Below, in pieces: positions 4,701-5,524 of a DNA stretch of 5,524 nt. Where the stretch lies: NCBI GenBank assembly GCA_004525685.1, contig SPBW01000142.1, positions 1 through 5,524 of the forward strand. The letters run 5' to 3'. A program made the position numbers and the translations under genes. How positions within the stretch are numbered: position 1 is the stretch's first letter; each line of letters begins with the position of its first letter. The notes beneath the pieces were generated by a model, which was given only the letters and a program-made list of their open reading frames with translations, made no database searches and was not told the DNA's origin. This DNA comes from Candidatus Atribacteria bacterium. GTDB lineage: Bacteria > Bipolaricaulota > Bipolaricaulia > UBA7950 > UBA9294.

Positions 4701-5524
4701 ATGGCCATTCTGTCAGTGCAAAATGTCAGTAAGACCTATTCTTCGCACGCCTTGTTTGACGAATTGTCGATTACCTTCCAACCCAATGAACGCGTGGGGC
4801 TGGTGGGCCCCAATGGCGCGGGCAAGACGACGTTGTTGCGCATCCTTGCCGAGGAGGAGACGCCTGATTCTGGCTGGGTTGACCGCAGCAACAAGGCACG
4901 CATTGCTTTTCTCCCACAAGCCGATGTGTTTGAAGATGGTGCGACAGCCGAAAGCGCCATCCTCGAGGCCCTCAGCCACCTTCCTCTGGAAGAGCATGAG
5001 CCGCTTGTGCGTGCTCGCAAGATGCTGCGGCGGCTAGGGTTTGATGACGCCGATGTGCGTGTCGATACCCTGTCTGGCGGCTGGCGCAAGCGCTTGGCTC
5101 TAGGTTGCCATCTTGTGCAAGAACCGGATTTGCTATTGATGGACGAGCCGACCAACCATCTCGATTTGGCAGGCATCGATTGGCTGGAACGATTCTTGGA
5201 ACGTGCCAAGTTCGCCTTCATCCTCACCTCTCATGATCGCTATTTCCTCGAACGCGTAACCGATCGCATTGTCGAGATCGATCCGCGCTATCCCGATGGC
5301 GTATTCAGTGTCAATGGGCACTATTCCGATTTCCTTGAGAAGCGTGAAATGTTCCTGGAAGAGCTCGACCACGAGCGCCGCGCCCTGGCCAACGAAGTGC
5401 GGCGAGAAGTGGAATGGCTCCGGCGTGGTCCTCAGGCACGTTCGACCAAGGCCGGTTATCGAATCGATGCCGCCCATCGCAAGATCGAAAAGCTATCTGA
5501 AGCCAAACGCCGCTCCCAAGGCAC
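4701..5524 (+). CDS. uup: Uup-type ABC-F ATPase (partial, 3' end outside window)
   Basis: The first 274 codons of an ABC-F protein are present with no stop before the window edge. The first ABC domain is complete: Walker A GPNGAGKTT (36-44), Q-loop region FLPQ (70-73), signature LSGGWRKRLALG (124-135), Walker B LLLMDEPTNHLD (144-155) and switch SHDRYFL (177-183). The interdomain linker follows, a charged helical stretch with EWLRRGPQARSTKAGYRID (about 243-261). That stretch is the hallmark of Uup, as distinct from EttA or YheS. There are no membrane segments, so this is a soluble, ribosome-associated translation factor. From family knowledge Uup binds the ribosome near the E-site/P-site tRNA and affects transposon excision and ribosome function. 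The second ABC domain and the C-terminal coiled coil are missing only because the window ends. A Shine-Dalgarno (4689-4696) precedes the ATG. Resistance-type ABC-F proteins are a less likely alternative. Confidence 0.88.
   Translation, partial: MAILSVQNVSKTYSSHALFDELSITFQPNERVGLVGPNGAGKTTLLRILAEEETPDSGWVDRSNKARIAFLPQADVFEDGATAESAILEALSHLPLEEHEPLVRARKMLRRLGFDDADVRVDTLSGGWRKRLALGCHLVQEPDLLLMDEPTNHLDLAGIDWLERFLERAKFAFILTSHDRYFLERVTDRIVEIDPRYPDGVFSVNGHYSDFLEKREMFLEELDHERRALANEVRREVEWLRRGPQARSTKAGYRIDAAHRKIEKLSEAKRRSQG

Noticed and set aside
4655..4732. 25-codon possible leader peptide overlapping the ABC-F start
   Set aside because: The ATG lies within a hairpin arm, no ribosome-binding site precedes it, and the peptide shows no attenuator-like codon run.

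Overview
This window is a tightly packed bacterial stretch with every intact gene on the + strand. Base composition is moderately GC-rich, genes carry Shine-Dalgarno sites and ATG/GTG starts, and the protein families are bacterial. I cannot name the lineage from 5.5 kb. Nothing here (no rRNA, no taxon-restricted marker) fixes it, and the families present are spread across many phyla.

Layout. Positions 1-265 hold the C-terminal end of a BFD-type [2Fe-2S] subunit. It overlaps by 4 nt with a DAO/sarcosine-oxidase-beta-like FAD oxidoreductase (262-1416). The two look like subunits of one multi-subunit amine or imino-acid dehydrogenase of the sarcosine oxidase / hydroxyproline dehydrogenase / HcnABC type. 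A 287-nt spacer follows, holding a two-hairpin repeat (1414-1531), a weak candidate promoter and a GC-rich hairpin. Next comes a 588-aa C45-type Ntn-hydrolase (1704-3470) with a likely autoproteolytic Cys210. A second, single-hairpin copy of the repeat (3468-3531) starts at its stop codon. Immediately beyond lies a degenerate minus-strand DUF1801 remnant (3543-3671). A short leader with a hairpin precedes an NYC1/NOL-like short-chain dehydrogenase (3826-4617). After an 83-nt spacer with a large potential stem, a Uup-type ABC-F ATPase starts at 4701 and runs off the window.

How the genes relate. Only the first two genes are clearly coupled. The C45 enzyme, the SDR and the ABC-F protein are separated by structured spacers and need not share a pathway. 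It is possible, but only inference, that the C45 amidohydrolase/acyltransferase releases an amine or amino acid that the upstream dehydrogenase oxidises.

The most notable signal is a small dispersed repeat. Two copies share an 18-bp 5' end that includes the TAG stop codon of two unrelated genes, and a shared 3' end. Between these ends are hairpins with common GAGAA/TTCTC outer arms and inner arms that differ from copy to copy yet stay perfectly complementary. A related pair of hairpins lies inside the 3' end of the [2Fe-2S] gene and encodes its odd polar tail. The downstream copy abuts the point where recognisable DUF1801 coding sequence ends.
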